The notes under the pieces are model-generated. The model was not told where the DNA came from. It saw nothing but the letters and a program-made list of their open reading frames with translations, and made no database searches. Of a stretch of DNA of 55,363 bases, positions 11,751-23,796 are shown in pieces (position 1 is the first letter of the stretch; each line of letters opens with the position of its first letter). This DNA comes from Sodiomyces alkalinus F11 (lineage: Eukaryota > Ascomycota > Sordariomycetes > Glomerellales > Plectosphaerellaceae): assembly GCF_003711515.1 (NCBI RefSeq), contig NW_021167087.1:488474-543836 (forward strand), read 5' to 3'. Position numbers and translations under genes: made by a program.

Positions 11751-14700
11751 ATATACTCTATAATATATAGTAGTATAGGGTATTATTATATTAGAATACG
11801 ACTCGATAAATATAAGATAAACGCACTATTAGATATAGGCGTAGCAGGAAACTTTATCTTACTAGTAGCCGTGAGAAAGTTCTTTATTCCCTAGGTTAGA
11901 AAATACCCAGAAAAGGAGTATAAGATTACTCCGTATACGGGGAAGAACTAGTCCTACGAAGAAGTTATTATTAACTAGGAGACTATACACCTTTAGGTTA
12001 AAATCCAGAATAAGACTAGAATAATAAAGTTCGATATATACGATATAGGTTATAAGGACATTATCCTTAGCAAACTATAGTTTAACGAATAGAATCCCGA
12101 TATAGACTAGAAGCTTAGCTAGCTCCGGTGGAGATTAGAGAGTAAGTAGGAGACTATGAAGGAAACCTTACCCGATCCCGATATTCGTCGAAAATAGCAG
12201 AAAGACTTACCGACGAAGGAGCCTTAGGGAGACTTAGATAGCCGCTAGAAGTTAGGGACTAAGGCGAAAGAAGTACGAAAGACTTTAAGATAGTAACGAC
12301 GGTATAACCACTAACACGTAACTAATATTATTAAAGGAATCTACTAGATTATCTAAGCAGAAAAAGGACTAGTAATAAGCGATCACGATAGACTCGCTAA
12401 GGTATTACTAGAATACCGTAAGTACGGAAAGCTATTTACCGAAAATCTAGAGACCGGATTACCGAAACACCGATACTATAATCACGAGATACCCCTAAAG
12501 GAAAGGACACACCTAAAATTCTTTCTAATTTACGGGCTAAACTAGAAGGAATTAAATACCTTAGAAGAATATCTCGAAAAGATACTAGTAAAAGGCTATA
12601 TCAGAGTATTATAATTACCGGCAGGATACTCGATCCTATTTATACTAAAGAAAAACGGTAAACTATAACTATATATCGATTATCGATAGCTTAACGATAT
12701 AACTATTAAGAATCGGTACCTATTACCTTTTATCTTAGAGATACGAGATTAGCTAGTCGGAGCGTAATAGTTTACGGCACTCGACTTAAAAGGAGCCTAT
12801 AACTTAATTAGGATTAAGGAAGGAGAAGAGTAGAAGATAGCGTTTCGGACAAAGCGAGGATATTTCGAGTACCTTATTATACCTTTTAGATTAATAAATA
12901 CGTCGGTATCGTTCTAAACACTTATTAACGATATCCTAAGGAAGTATCTAGACCACTTCGTTATAGTATACCTGGATAATATCCTAATCTTCTCTAAGAC
13001 ACTCAAAGAATACCGACAACATATTCACACGATCCTATAACTCCTATAAGACGCCGACCTATTAATCGAACCAGAAAAAGTTCAATTCCACACGTAAGAA
13101 GTTAACTTTTTAGGTTATACGATACGACCTAATAAGATCTGTATAGATAAGGCGAAAGTCTAATACGTCTTTAAGTGGCTATAACCCTAGAATATTCGTG
13201 ATATTTAGTCTTTTCTCGGACTTATAAACTATTATTAACGATTTATTAAGGACTATAGTAAGATTACTATCCCCTTAACTAAAGGAACTAAAAAGGGACT
13301 CGACTTCGAATAGAATAAAAGAATTAAAGAAGTATTCTAAGCTCTTAAAGGAAGGGTTACCAGCGAACCTATCTTAGTAATACTAGACCCCGATAAAGAA
13401 TACGAACTCGAAATAGACGTATCCGACTAGGCTCTAGGAGCATAACTCGGATAGCGCGACGCAGAAAGAAGACTATACCCTATAGCCTTTATATCTAAGA
13501 AACTCAGTAGACCAGAACTTAACTATTAGATCCACGATAAAAAGCTAATAGCTATTATCGAAGCCTTTAAAGAATAAAGACTGTATCTGTTAGGGATAAG
13601 ACACCCGGTATAATTCTACACGGATTATAAGAACCTCGCGTAATTTACTACTACTAAGGTTCTTAATAAACGATAGATCCGATAGGCAGAATTCCTAGCC
13701 GAATTTAACTTCTATATTTAGTATATAAAAGGGAGCGAAAATAGTCGCGTAGACGCACTTAGCCGACTAAGGATACCTAACGAATCACCTAAACCGTAAG
13801 CTATACTCTAATAGGAAGGAGAAGCTCTTACCCTGAAGAATAAAGAGGTAAATAATATTAATCGGATAACCGATATTATATTTAAAGAAGTATACGCCTC
13901 GCCGATATATAGATATTAAGGAGTTTATAAAATATACTACCGATTACGATAATAATACGGCTATATAGGAACCAAAGAACGAGTCAGGGACTTTATTCGT
14001 AACTACGATATTTACTAGAAAGCAAAAAGCAGCTAATATAAACCTTACGGACTACTAAAGCCACTGCTAGTAGTAGACGGACTATAGAAATCAATTATAA
14101 TAGACTTCGTGATAGGATTTCCAGTATCCAAAGATCCAGTAATAGGAACCGCCTATAATAGTATATTCGTGATCGTTAACCGATTCACGAAATATACTCT
14201 TTATATTCTATATATTAAAAATACTATAGCAGAAGAACTAGTAAGTATCTTTATCGACCGACTAATCAGGGATCACGGCGCACCGAATAAAATTATCACG
14301 GATAAAGATAAGCTCTTTACTAGTAACTTCTGGAAAGTAGTTATAAGCTAGCTAGGAACGAAATATAAGTATTTAATAGCGTTTTACCCTATAACGGACG
14401 GATAAACTAAGGTTATAAACTAAGTCCTAGAATAGTACCTACGATACTACGTAGGGTACAAATAGGATAATTAGGTATAATACCTACTACTTATATAGTT
14501 TATATATAATAACTCGTTAAACGAGTTAATAAAGAAAATACCGTTCGAAGTAAATTACGGATACACTTTAATAGTATTTAGAAAACCTTTAGAAGGACTA
14601 GATGTACTAAGAGCGATAAAAATAGTTAAAAGTATAAAAAAACTACACGAAGAACTACGAACCGACCTGGAGATAGTTAGAACACGAATAAGCAGATACG

Positions 14701-15180
14701 CGAATTAATTAAGGATTAAGGGACTAACCCTTTCGAGGGGGGACCGCGTTTACCTTATTCGTAAAAACATTAAAACACAATAACTAAGTAATAAATTAGA
14801 TTTTAAAAAATTAGGACCGTCTAAAATCCTAGAGAAAAAATCAGATACGAACTATATTCTATTACTACCTCCGATAATAAGGATATATAATAATTTCTAT
14901 ATTTCACTACTTAAACTAGCACCGAAAAACGTAAAAATAATATAAGACACGATGGTGGTCGATACTAGTAATATATACGAAGCAGAATAAATCCTTAACC
15001 ACTAAGAGACGCTAGACGGCACCGAATATTTTATAAAATAGAAAAACTACGATTATAGCGATAATATATAGGAACTAAAAGATAACCTAATCGATTATAA
15101 GTAACTCCTAAAGTAGTACCGATAGAACACTATCAGGACCTAGAACTAGATACTATAGTCTATATAAAATTAATATCCGA
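11751..15180 (+). pseudogene. pol: Family C Pol with chromodomain, RIP-disrupted
   Basis: Order of domains: protease (ALLDIGVAGNF near 11825), RT (LYIDYR near 12670; catalytic YLDN at 12969-12980), RNase H (about 13390-13600), integrase (zinc-binding part about 13870-14060; core from about 14090) and a chromodomain (ETLDGTEYFIK near 15005-15045). An 80-codon stretch at 14109-14351 is free of stops and shows the integrase core, with VIVNRFTKYT and IITDKDKLFTSNFW motifs. It is a fragment of the larger dead frame, not a gene by itself. Confidence 0.88.
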
Positions 15181-15189
15181 GAATTCACC

Positions 15190-15780
15190 TATATCCTACG
15201 ATATTACCTAATTCTAATTAATTATATTAATAGCACCGGTAGCTTATACAGTGGCTACCGCCTCTAACTCGGCCCGACAGGCCTCTTCCTCCTCCTTCTC
15301 CACCTTCTTAAGCTCCTCTATATCGGTAAGGTCCTTACGAACTATTTCTACCCCCTTTTTCCGTAGTAAGCGACGAGTTCGGCGAAGGCGGGATAAGCGG
15401 GCGAGCGCCTCGTAAAGTATCTCCTCGGTCCGCTCCTCCTCTTATTCGAGACGCTTTAGCTCCTCGTTTATACGACCTATTAGGAAGGCGAGGGGGTAAG
15501 TAAATAAAGACTAAGCGGGAAGGCGAAGGCAGGAGCGTACTAGAAGATATTAGGATTCTAGCACTATTATAAAAACGACCTAAGCGGAAACACGCGTAAT
15601 AGCGAGCGATATCGTCCAGAACGAAGCACGGTATGTTCTTAGAGATATAACGGGTATAGGGGACGACCTCGTAGCCTTAATTAGCGATAAGGGCGGAAAC
15701 GGTTAATCGGTTTTTAGCGGAATAAGATTTAGGACGAGACGACTTCTGGACACAGTCGGATATAATAGTTAGTAATAAAA
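15190..15780 (-). pseudogene. Family C antisense frame, coiled-coil protein remnant
   Basis: Read on the minus strand through RIP stops, this gives a coherent protein. Its N-terminal part reads LTVSALIAN then GYEVVPYTRYISKNIPCF. A long charged helical part follows with ALARLSRLRRTRRLLRKKG, and it ends in a Glu/Lys-rich coil near 15250. The C-terminus faces the integrase end. Family B has a diverged counterpart at 16960-17560. I recall small hypothetical proteins with a similar LxRLRxQxxLLRxRG helix in other Pezizomycotina but could not check. Confidence 0.6.
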
Positions 15781-15866
15781 GAGAAGAAAAACCTAAGGAA
15801 CACTAACTAGGGAAAAGTAACCTACTTATACGACCGCTAGGATAGCGTTTAGAAGGAGGGAGGTAA

Positions 15867-16400
15867 TATTACGGCCGGCCGTAATATAGACTAACCCTAG
15901 GGATATACTAGTGTATATCCCACAGGACGGCCCTAGACAGGGGGCAGCACAGGGTGACTCGAGGAGTTATATACTAAGTCACGTATTACTAGGTACGGAG
16001 GTACTTAGTATACCGTCCAGGACGGACCGGGGTCGATCACTCCGACAAAGTAACCAATAAGTGATTGGTCATAACAGAATCACCTAGGCATAACGACCAC
16101 GTAAGGAACAGTCACTACGGGTAAGGAGGCACTATCACTATATAAACCAGAGTATCCTAGGTCTTACTTCTACTAAAGAATAAGATATCGATTAATCTAA
16201 GTCTTCACCTGGACTATTAGTCTACGCTTAACTCTACCTTATAAAGAAGACGCCTAGTCTTTACGACGTAACTACGACTAGACACTATAAACGACAGTTA
16301 CTACTCTTTAGTTAATATCCTCTTCTTATTTTAAACTAAAACCTCGACGCTAGTCCCCTATCGTCCGCTATACTATAGAGGACCGGAAGCCGTCGTAACA
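15867..16400 (+). repeat. 3' LTR of family C
   Basis: 534 bp, same length as 9075-9608. Differences from it are nearly all transitions of the RIP type, for example GAGTCACGTGC versus GAGTTATATAC. Followed by CCGAC. Confidence 0.93.
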
Positions 16401-16405
16401 CCGAC

Positions 16406-16935
16406 CTAGAGATAGTTAGAACACGAATAAGTAAATACACGAATTAATTAAGGATTAAGGGACTAACCCTTTTAAGGGGGGGCCGTGTTTACCTTATTCG
16501 TAAAAATATAAAAATATAATAACTAAGCGATAAATTAGATTTTAAAAAACTAGGACTATTTAAAATCCTAGAGAAAAAGTCAGATACGAACTATATCCTA
16601 TTACTGCCTCCGATAATAAGGATATATAATAATTTCTATATTTTACTACTTAAACTAGCACTAAAGAATATAAAAATAATATAAGACACGATCGTGGTCG
16701 ATATTAGCGATATGTATAAAGTAGAACGAATCCTCGACTACCGAGAGATGCTAGACGGCACCGAATATTTTATTAAGTGGAAAAACTACGACCACGGCGA
16801 TAATATATAGAAACCTAAAGAAAACCTAATCTATTATAAGTAACTCCTAAAGTAATACCGATAAAACACTATTAGGACCTAGAACTAGACGCCGCGGTCT
16901 ACGCAAAATTAATATCCGAAAAATCACCTATATCC
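16406..16935 (+). pseudogene. pol: Family B Pol, 3' end with chromodomain
   Basis: This is the continuation of the family B integrase after element C. It reads through the integrase C-terminal region (about 16406-16700) into a chromodomain near 16715-16850 (VERILDYREMLDGTEYFIKW, with a retained Trp). It is colinear with 14660-15150 of family C. The chromodomain places the element among chromoviruses, whose integrases are known to target heterochromatin. Confidence 0.85.
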
Positions 16936-16959
16936 TACACTAGAATCAGATTCCAGTTA

Positions 16960-17560
16960 ATTATATTAACAGCACCGGCCGCTTACGTATTAACCACCGT
17001 TTCGGACTCCTTATAAGCAGCACCCTTAAGAGCATTAAGCGCGCCGCTACTCGCGGTAGTAAGGGCGACCCCTTTCTCCCGCAGGGAAGCCTTCTAGCTA
17101 CGAAGGCGAATTAAGCGGGCTACCGACTCGTTAAGCTTCTGCTAAGCCTCGAGAAGCTGCTATTCGGCCTCCTTTTCGCTAGCCGATAAACAAGAAAATT
17201 CCGTGGTAAAATAACGCACTAAGAACTAATCAGAATAAAAAACAAAAAACCTAGGAAGAAGTTAGTAACCTACCCGACGATAAGGAAACCCCCGAGCCGT
17301 TACACGAATACCCTTAACGAACGTATTCGCGATATCTAGAAAAAGATTCGATTATACGATAAGTAAAGCCGCGGGAAGAGTAAAAGAAATAAGGTATAAC
17401 GTTAAAACCCGCGGAATTAATTAACGCGATTAAGGCGTGGCGCTACTAAGTCTTACGCGAAGGAGAGGGATAAACGGAACGTTTCTGTATACGGTCGGAT
17501 ATAATAGTCAGCTATAGAAAAAGAAAAGAGAATCTTAGGGGCGATAAACCTAGGATAGGC
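16960..17560 (-). pseudogene. Family B antisense frame, coiled-coil protein remnant
   Basis: On the minus strand, between the chromodomain end and the 3' LTR, the reading gives ALIALINSAGFNVIPYFFYS (N-terminal side) and a helical part with KLNESVARLIRLRS, SLREKGVALTTASSGALNAL and KESETVV (C-terminal side). Stops sit where Gln is expected. The layout matches the family C frame at 15190-15780, but the sequence has diverged strongly. Confidence 0.55.
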
Positions 17561-17608
17561 GACCTACTTATACGACTGCTAGGATAGCGCCTAGAAGGGG
17601 AGAGGTAA

Positions 17609-18184
17609 TATTACGGCCAGCGGCTAACGGGCCTAATATGAATTAGTATAAAGAATACACTAGTATATAATATACTAGAGCGGGTAGCGTACTAGGATAT
17701 AGCCAGGGAAGGATAACTTAGGAAGGATTATATGGTAACACACGTGTACTAATACGAGGAAAACGTTAGTATACGTTAAAGGGTAGGCTTACGCCTCTAG
17801 GAAAAGGATCAGCACTAAGCCTAAGGGATTAGTACTAAACCCGTGGAAATACTATAGAGTCACGGTAACCTCGTATACTACGCGGTTAGTATAAGGGTGG
17901 CTAGGACTATTAATACTCGTCTATATAAACCAGAGTATCCTAGGTCTTACTTCTACTAGAGAATAAGATATTAATTAATCTAAGTCTTTACCTAGACTAC
18001 TGTTCTACGCTTAAACCTACCTTATAAAGAAGACGCCTAGTCTTTACGACGTAACTATAACCAGACCACTACGAATAATAGTTACTCCTCTTTAGTTAAT
18101 ATCCTCTTCTTATTTTAAATTAAAACCTCGACGCCAGTCCCCTATCGTCCGCTATACTATAGAGGAGCGGAAGCCGTCGTAACA
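17609..18184 (+). repeat. 3' LTR of family B
   Basis: 576 bp, same length as 3207-3782 and more heavily RIP-mutated than it (for example GGATTATATGG here against GGATCACGTGG there). Followed by the CCCTT duplication. Confidence 0.93.
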
Positions 18185-18189
18185 CCCTT

Positions 18190-21100
18190 ATCCTACGCAG
18201 AGCTAGGCGTGGTTATATCCCTAAGAGAACTGCGTAGAGTAGTTAGATAAGCTAAGTCTATCCTTACTTTAACCTATATAGATTCTACGCGGGGTCTATA
18301 TATCGGCTATATTAGCCTTAACGGCCTAGAAAACCCTTTAGTAGGATATAGAGATAAATTCTTAGAAGACGGGGCTTACCCTGGCTTAAACGGGGACCCC
18401 GCCGCTACCACGCTATTAGAATAGTATTAAGATTTCGCTAATATATTTAACGTCGAAAACGCCGGGAGGCTACCGGCGTATTAGTAGTAGGATTACGCTA
18501 TTAAGATCGAGGAAGGGAAGAAGCCGCTATACGGTCCTATCTATCCCCTCGCCGTATAAGAATTAGAGGTACTACACTAGTACTTATAGAATACCGTTAC
18601 GAAAGGGTGGATTAGACCGTCTACTAGCCCGTCCGGCGCGCCTATCCTATTCGTCCCTAAGAAGGGTAGTAAGCTACGCCTTTATATTAACTATAGAGGG
18701 TTAAATAAGGTGACTATTAAGGACTATACCTCTTTACCCTTTATATATAAGATTTTAGACCGGCTATCGTTAGCGTAGTACTATACTAAGCTGGATCTTA
18801 AGGACGTATACTATCGGCTTTATATATAAGCTAGTGATAAGTGGAAACGGCGTTCCGGATAAAATACGGCTACTACGAGTATGTTATAATACTATTCGGC
18901 CTTATAAACGCCCCCGCGAGCTTCTAACGCTATATTAATTAGGCGTTAACGGGTCTTATAAACACTATCTATATAGTCTACCTCGATAATATCCTTATTT
19001 ATAGTATGGACTTAGTCACCCACCGCGTATATATCCGTGAGGTCCTTATAAGGCTTAGGTAGTAGTCCCTATATACTAACCCGGATAAGTACGAGTTTAA
19101 GACTAGTGATATTAAATTCCTGGGGTTTATCTATAGCCTAAACGGGGTATAGATAGATCCGGCTCGCGTTAAGGTAATCCGCGACTAGGAACTCCTTAAT
19201 AGTGTTAAGAAGATATAGGTCTTCCTAGGTTTTATAGGGTTTTATAGACGTTTTATTCGGAATTACTCTAAGGTCGCCGCCCCTTTTATAGACTATTTAA
19301 AAGGGTGCTATACAGGGATCCTTATACTTTCCTAGTAGGCCTAGACCGCATTCGAGGAAATAAAACTGCTATTCTAGAAGGTACTAGTTCTGCGGTATTT
19401 TAATCCCGCCCTACTAATACGTATTAAGCCCGACGCCTCTGCTTTTATAATTAGGGCCGTTATTAGTTAGCTTCAGAATAGGCTATAGAGACCTATTATA
19501 TTTATATCGCGTAAGCTCTGCGGTGCCGAGCTTAATTATAGTATACCCGATTCTAAGCTTATAGCTATTATTAAGTCTTTTCGGACGTAGCGGTATTACG
19601 TCGCCTATTATCAGAGCCCTATAATAGTTCTAATAGACTACCTAAACTATCGCTACCTACTAGATAAGCCGAAGCTTAAGGGGTAGCACGCCTATTAGCT
19701 TAAAGAATTAGTATTATTTGATTTTAGGATCCGGTACCGCCCGGGGATATTAAACCCCGTGGATAGGTTATCGAGAAAGCCCTAATATACGCTTTATAAG
19801 CGTGTCCTGGTTACTAACCGGGCTAAGGCGGTAGAGTCTTTTTCTAAGCATTTTATAGGCTATATCGGGAATTAGTATAGTTCCCGTAATAGCCCCGGTT
19901 ATATTTTTCCCGTTACTCCTACTTTAGTGGTTAAGACGTAAGCGGATAACCTTTTTTTAGAGCCCGCTCCTCCTACTTTACCGGAAAAAATAGTTAAGAC
20001 GTAAGTGGATAACCTTTTTTTAGAGTCTATTTCGAAGTGTTCTGCCTTGGGCCTATATAGGACTTAGTATAGTACCCGCGCTATTCCCGCTCCTCCTACC
20101 TTACCGGAAAAGATAGTTAAGACGTAAGCGGATAACGTTATCTCGGAGTCTTTTTCGAGGTAATTTACTTTAGGTCTTATCGGGAACTAGCATAGTTTCT
20201 GTAATGCCCCTAAGTCTAACCCTGTTTTTCCCGCTCTTAATTCCCCTACCTTACTAGAAGAGGTGGTAGAGGCGTAAACAGATAACCCTTTTTATATTAG
20301 ATAGCGTAAGGCCTATAGTAACGATACTACGTACGGACACTAGTCTAGGAGCGGTGGTATTCTTTATTTTAAGAATCGCGTTTTTATACTAGACTACTCT
20401 AGCCTCCGTTAAAAGGTCCTATAGTGTTTCTATAATAGACTTAGCGTGGGTTACTATAGGGTTATAAGGACTATTAAAAAGATTTCGGACTTTTATTTCT
20501 AAGATTATTTACTTAGGAATATCCGGTAGTTTATACTTACCTATACTATTTATTAACGCACTAAGCCACGGTATTATAAGCTATATAGCGAGCTGGCGAG
20601 TCTTTTAGTGCCTTAGCGCCCCTTTATAGAGATATCTATTAACTTTATTACGGGTCTGCCGCCGGTTTATAGCGCGGCTATAAATAGGAAACGGGATACT
20701 ATTCTTATAGTAGTATACCGCCTAATAAAGTACTCGATTTATATTCTCTTAAGTAGTGGCCTAATAGTAGAAGGACTTACTAAGTCTTTATAGTATTATA
20801 TCTTCCGTACTTTGGGCCTACCTAACGGTATTATCTTAGACTAAGGCTCGCTATTTATAAGTCGTTTTTAGGTAACCTTATACCGGTACCTCGGCACCGC
20901 ACGATGCCTATCTATAGCGTGGTACCCGTAAACGGATAGATAGACGGAGTGACAGAATTAGAACCTTAAGTATTACCTGCGTGTGTTTTGTTTATAGGAA
21001 TAGGATAACTGGGTTAACCGGTTACCCTTAGCAGAATTTACCTATAATATAGCGTGGTATTCTGCGATATGTTATACCCTATCCGATGCTCTAATAGGCT

Positions 21101-21770
21101 ATGACCTAAGGGGACCTAATAAAGTATAGCTTCCGAGGGTAGGCGAGGTCCGCACTGCCGAAGCCGAGACCCGGGCGGAATACCTTATAGCCTAGCACTA
21201 TTTTATTTCGGACCTTATTAAAAGGGTATAGGCTTTCTATAAATGGTATTATAATAACGGTTATACCTAGCGTTCTTTTAAGGTTACCGAGTATATCCTA
21301 CTATCCACGAAGAGTATCCGGTAGAAGAGACCGTCGAAAAAGCTTAGCAATAAGTTTATCGGCCCCTATAAGGTGACTAAGATCGTCGGCACGTACAGCC
21401 TGGCTTATTAGTTAGAACTACTAAAGGGTATAAGAATTTATAACGTTTTCCCGGTTTTCTTACTAGAATTATAGAAGTCCCGCGATAGGGTATAGCCGGA
21501 GCTACCCGTGGTTAACGTCGAACCGGATTTGGATAAGTATAAGGTCGAAGCTATCCTAGACTATCGATATTAGGGTAAACGGTATTAGTACCTAATTAAA
21601 TAGGCCGGTTATAGCGACGAAGAAAATACCTAGGAGCCGAAGCGGAATATCCCCGATAAACTCGTCGACGCTTACTTTAAGGCGAGACTGCTAGGGAATT
21701 AGACGGGTTTATATACTATTTCTATAGAAGACCTTATAGACACGATATAGGGCGTTATTTTATCCTTCCT
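18190..21770 (+). pseudogene. pol: Inner family A Pol with chromodomain, RIP-disrupted
   Basis: Continuation of the frame cut at 3206. RT motifs include [20 protein letters not shown] (about 18650-18705) and the catalytic box YLDN at 18979-18990. RNase H follows at about 19420-19620. The integrase core contains FITGLPPVYS near 20640 and the GLPNGIILD segment near 20820. A GPYKVTKIVGTYSL block lies near 21360. A chromodomain (YKVEAILDYRY...EPKRNIPDKLVDAYF) ends the frame near 21550-21690. Stops are frequent. Confidence 0.88.
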
Positions 21771-22254
21771 CCTCCTTACGGATAATAAGACCTACTAGGA
21801 ATATAATAGATTCCTATACTATTCCTATAGGGAATCTAATAGGGATACGGCGCACGTATCGGCTATACCGACCTAGTAAAACCCTTTAGTGGGTTATAGA
21901 GATAAATTCTTAGGCAGGGACCCCCCCTTAATCCAGAAGGGGACTATATAGGCGTTACCGCCTTAGTTAATGTATTTTCCTTTTTAAGCGTTTTAGTCTT
22001 TATCTTTATTCCTTTTCTTAAATACGACGCCCCTAACCCTATTCCTATTCTTCTAGTATAATAGCTTATCGCCTTAAGCTTTACTTTCCCCCTTACTTAA
22101 CCGTTATAATAGAGACACGATTATATTATAATACAAGCAGGGTTAGGACTATTAGAGTTATGATAGGAATACCCTAAAGCTAGTTAAAAAAAAAAAAAAA
22201 AAGGAAAAACCTAACCTGAAGGCTAGTAAAAAACCTAAAAAAAAACCCGTTTCC

Positions 22255-23790
22255 TCTATATATACTATTCTATTACGCCCCTAAAAGAGTATCCTTAAAC
22301 CCCACTAACTTATCGTCTAGAGGGGTAGGCTCTCGCCTAGCCACCTCGCCGTTATTATCCTCTATATATACCTAGGTCTGCCCCGCGGTAGTAGCCGTTA
22401 CCCCCTTTTAGCTACTACCCGTGGATAGTATCGAAGGCCGAAGAGATAGAGGCGTCTTCGCCTTTTACTGCTTTTTCTTCTTCTTCCCTGATAAAGGAGT
22501 CGAGGGCGTTAGAGCCTTCTTCCCCTTCTTCACTAATAAGGTTAGCACTATATCGTTATCGTCGGGCACTTTATAAGGATCCGGGGGACCCTAGGGACTT
22601 TACGGCACGAAGGCTTAAGGTTATATAGGGCTATTATTACTAAATATATTATCGCCTATAAAGCTAACCCCCGCGGGGGCTAAGGTAGGCCTTAAGAGTA
22701 TAGGTAGGTCTCCCTAAGCCTAGGCTAGGTTAAGAGCGGCTATCTGCTTAAAAGTAGTAGCCGTCCGCTCCTAGGCTATAAGGTCGCGCTTATATAACGT
22801 AAGGCGTTATTATTTAATATCGAGGCGTTCCTGCTCGACGGCTAGACGCTACTACTATAGCCCGACGAACTACTTAAGGATCGACTCTATACTATTAAGC
22901 CTCTTATGGATATCTTCCGCCGTTTTCTAGCGGGTATCGGTAACTTCCTTAGCTTAACGCCGAGTAGCTATAGCTTCCTCGGTAGACGACCGGTTAACGT
23001 TTAGCGTCGCTTAACCTAAAGCCTCTCTAAGGATAAGCTAGTATCGAACTACTATAGCCTAGTACTATAAAGGATTAGTAAGGGTATTATATAGGGTTAA
23101 TAAAGGGATATACTAATACTTATGCGGCGACTCTTATTTAAGCTACCTTTCTTAATAGCGATAACTAAAACCTTTTATAGCTACTCGGTAGCGTTCTTAC
23201 CGGTAATAAGGAGCTATTATATATATTAGAAACAGGATTACGGAGTAGTCTATAAAAGGAGGAGCTATAGAGATAATAAAGAGGTATAAAGAGAAGTAAA
23301 GGCGTGTCGGGACGACGATAAAGATATATAACTTCCTACGCGGTATTTAAGGCTATTATACTTAGAGTAATAGTGGTATTTATTTATCCGCCGACTATTA
23401 TCGGTATAGCGGTATATTACGGCCTTAATAGTATATATTTTTTCCTTAAATTTAATCGTTACTAACTTACCCGTATAACGTATATAGGGGGCCCTTGGAT
23501 CCCCGCCTATACCGATATCCATTACCCTCTAGCGTAAAGCGACCGATAGTATAGTAGTCGACGACGATATAGCCGTAGTGGGAGTAGGAGGCTTTAGTAT
23601 AGCCGGAGCGATAACCTACGACGAGGCCGGCTATATAGCCGATTACGGGACAGACTGCCTAACGGACTACGAGGATAACGCTATAACCACGATCTTGATC
23701 CTCTTAGAGGATCGCGTTATACTTATAGGAGTGGCGGCGCGCTTATTATTATCGTTATTATCCCCCTAGGAAGGTATAGTGACTATATTA
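22255..23790 (-). pseudogene. Inner family A antisense frame, ~500 codons
   Basis: On the minus strand from about 23790 the reading gives an Asn-rich start, then ATPISITRSSKRIKIVV, and then an intact 85-codon stretch (23265-23522) with PYIRYTGKLVTIKFKEKIYT and RRINKYHYYSKYNSLKYRVG. Downstream are a coiled-coil region (about 22740-23000; EEAIATRR...AEDIHKRLNSIESILK), a Lys-rich nuclear-signal-like block (about 22460-22560; SGKKKKKQ) and a C-terminus with EPTPLDDKLVGFKDTL. The outer copy (30520-31965) keeps the same ends. I do not recognise the family. Confidence 0.65.
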
Positions 23791-23796
23791 GATATA

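Larger units (their letters stand above)
9075..16400 (+). mobile_element. Ty3/Gypsy chromovirus, family C, uninterrupted
   Basis: It has 534-bp LTRs at 9075-9608 and 15867-16400, TSD CCGAC at 9070-9074 and 16401-16405, and a total length of 7326 bp. The empty target is visible in its own pol near 14660, where the colinear sequence reads GAACCGACCTGG without a break. It is the youngest insertion of the nest and has the longest stop-free stretch (integrase core), but it is still RIP-mutated throughout. Confidence 0.94.
3207..18184 (+). mobile_element. Ty3/Gypsy chromovirus, family B, interrupted
   Basis: It is bounded by 576-bp LTRs (3207-3782 and 17609-18184) that begin TATTACGGCC and end at a GTAACA-type terminus. 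TSD CCCTT lies at 3202-3206 and 18185-18189. Removing element C and its TSD leaves about 7.65 kb. The two LTRs differ almost only by C-to-T and G-to-A changes, so RIP acted after insertion. It carries gag, pol with chromodomain, and an antisense frame. Confidence 0.93.

Noticed and set aside
14109..14351. An 80-codon open frame that could be called a small gene
   Set aside because: It is the least mutated part of the family C integrase core, with the surrounding frame broken by stops on both sides.
23578..23769. Plus-strand 63-codon frame
   Set aside because: It lies opposite the N-terminal part of the family A antisense frame, which is better supported because its protein text is conserved in the outer copy.
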